64,000 bases of DNA from Apostichopus japonicus (taxonomy: Eukaryota > Echinodermata > Holothuroidea > Aspidochirotida > Stichopodidae). A program made the translations under genes and the position numbers. The notes beneath the pieces were generated by a model, which made no database searches, had not been told where the DNA came from, and worked only from the letters and a program-made list of their open reading frames with translations. Location of the stretch: NCBI RefSeq assembly GCF_037975245.1, contig NC_092583.1:6627764-6691763 (forward strand), read 5' to 3'. Shown piece by piece: positions 62,450 through 64,000 of this stretch (position 1 is the stretch's first letter; every line of letters starts with the position of its first letter).

Positions 62450-62929
62450 CTGTGAAATCGAACATTTAAATATGAATAACATTTTGTAGTGATAACTAAT
62501 CGATGATTTTGGAGATAACAAATAAAAGGGCAAGTAGAATTCCTAATGACAAATATCCACAACAACGATGACAGTCAATCAATCAGGAACACGTTATATA
62601 CTTAGTACATGAACAATTTGACAAAATAGGTTAAATGAAATTTAAATTAGAGAAACATTGTTTTACTTTATTCTTCTTTATGTTGGACCACAAAACAAAT
62701 TAACAAACTTGATTTACATAACTCATCTTATTCTTTTTTTTACGCAACACGAACAGATCTCTTGAAGCGAAATAAAACACACCAATGGCTTTTGAAGAGT
62801 CTAAATCTTACGAATAATTCAGAAACTCCGTGACAGGAATCACGTGAATGGAATCAAACCATTAGTCTAGCTGTAAGAAGAAACAACTTGAAGTTCTCCT
62901 TGTTACCCCTGCAGGCATCTGAGATGACT

Positions 62930-63345
62930 CCTAATTTTCCAGTCATCTTAAGTTACTCCTATAGTTATCCGGTCTTCTGGAAGTATATAGGCTCCTGATT
63001 ATTCAGTCATGTGGACGCACTACTCCAGTCATCTTAAGTTACTCCTATAGTTATCCGGTGTTCTGGAAGTATAGGCTCCTGATTAATACAGTCATGTGGA
63101 CGCACTACTATATATTTATCCAGTCATCTTAAGTTACTCTTATAGTTATCCAGTCTTCTGGAAGAAAAGGCTCCTGATTATTCAGTCATGTGGACGCACT
63201 ACTATATGTATTTATCCAGTCATCTTAAGTTATCCTATAGTTATCCAGTCTTCTGGAAGTAAAGGCTCCTGATTATTCAGTCATGTGGACGCACTACTCC
63301 AGTCATCTTAAGTTACTCCTACAGTTATCCAGTCACAATACAATC
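62930..63345. repeat. Four-to-five-copy tandem repeat, unit 83-96 bp
   Basis: AGTCATCTTAAGTTACTCCT starts copies at 62941, 63027, 63122, 63218 and 63301. Unit length varies because some units carry a TATATTTATCC insert. It fills part of the intron (62450-63762) between the two cystine-knot exons. Confidence 0.92.
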
Positions 63346-63762
63346 GAGCTATAACTATGAGGGTATAGCGCTTCCTGATATATGTGCCCTACTCTAAGCT
63401 CCAATCCACCCCCTCCCTTCCACCATCTCAACCTTGTTCCCTATATACTTATTGAGATACTTATTGACGGGGATGTACTGTGATATGGTTGATTACGCTT
63501 ACATACGAAAATCAGTATCATCAGTCCGAGTGGCAGAGGTTATGAAAGGTATCAAGTCTTGCAGAACAACATCAAATAGCAATCTTTTATTCGTCGATCT
63601 TTTCAATGTAATATTTTTTTTTTAATGTATATTGACCCCAAAAATTATTACCCGTCTTGTATGTCAATGGCGGATGTCAATTCTTTAATGTCATTGTCAC
63701 ATTTGAGAATTCTTCAAGGTAAATGGAGTGAGAAATAACGCAATGGAGTCGCTGTTACTTAC

Positions 63763-63897
63763 GTGCATATGGCCTTGTGGAAAGTCTGTGGCCACAGAAC
63801 AAGGACAAAATCATTCTTGATAGTAACGCCGTAGACAATGCCGCTGAACTCGTGTCTGATTGGACAGGGATCTATAAACCTGAAAGCTGGGACGATA
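63763..63897 (-). CDS. Neurotrophin/Spaetzle-like cystine-knot ligand, penultimate exon (gene continues past window)
   Basis: Acceptor TTATTTTGTTACAG|T, donor GCAC|GTAAGT, 135 bases, phase 2 at both ends and so consistent with the last exon. Encodes IVPAFRFIDPCPIRHEF, then a beta-strand-like stretch GIVYGVTIKNDFVLVLWPQ, then TFHKAIC. DPC would be knot cysteine 1 and AIC cysteine 2. The signal peptide, pro-region and any cleavage site must lie on exons beyond position 64000, so the start is not visible. Confidence 0.58.
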
Positions 63898-64000
63898 CTG
63901 TAACAAAATAAACCATACATACTCGTGTTATGATAACAATCTCGTAATACTGGCAATGTGTATGGCGTATAACCAACTGTAATAATGTAAACCCCTTCCG

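Overview
This is animal nuclear DNA: AT-rich, with small exons separated by long introns, canonical GT-AG splice sites, tRNA-derived SINEs, non-LTR retrotransposon 3' ends, hAT-type MITEs and many minisatellites. The conserved SINE tail, the TAGGCCTA-rich patch and the repeat families suggest a marine invertebrate, perhaps an echinoderm such as a sea cucumber. That placement is a judgement, not a proof. There are no bacterial features. Most long open frames in the window are chance or repeat-derived.

Three genes can be assembled from exons whose splice phases all agree. (1) Plus strand, 9780-42135: a 12-exon, 637-residue coiled-coil protein. It matches FLACC1 (ALS2CR12), a flagellum-associated coiled-coil protein. 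(2) Minus strand, 57000 down to 49929: a 6-exon, 175-residue VPS25, the winged-helix subunit of ESCRT-II. (3) Minus strand, entering from the right edge (63897 down to 62272): the last two exons of a secreted cystine-knot ligand of neurotrophin/Spaetzle type, whose earlier exons lie beyond 64000. FLACC1 and VPS25 converge tail to tail across about 7.8 kb.

Layout: 1-9672 is intergenic, with a LINE 3' fragment, a SINE and a perfect 160-bp CCTCC array. 9673-42135 is FLACC1; its introns carry minisatellites and dispersed repeats with perfect nuclear-receptor DR1 motifs. 42136-49928 is intergenic, with a 19-bp minisatellite. 49929-57000 is VPS25. 57001-62271 is a nest of hAT-like MITEs, a LINE remnant, large palindromes and TA microsatellites. 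62272-64000 is the cystine-knot gene.

The most unusual observation is in VPS25 intron 4. The last ~31 bases of exon 4 and the first ~13 bases of the intron have been amplified into a 44-bp minisatellite. This places 22 extra intact 5' splice sites directly behind the real one. FLACC1 contains something comparable for 3' splice sites: a 41-bp array in intron 11 and a duplicated acceptor before exon 7. The three genes show no evident shared pathway.
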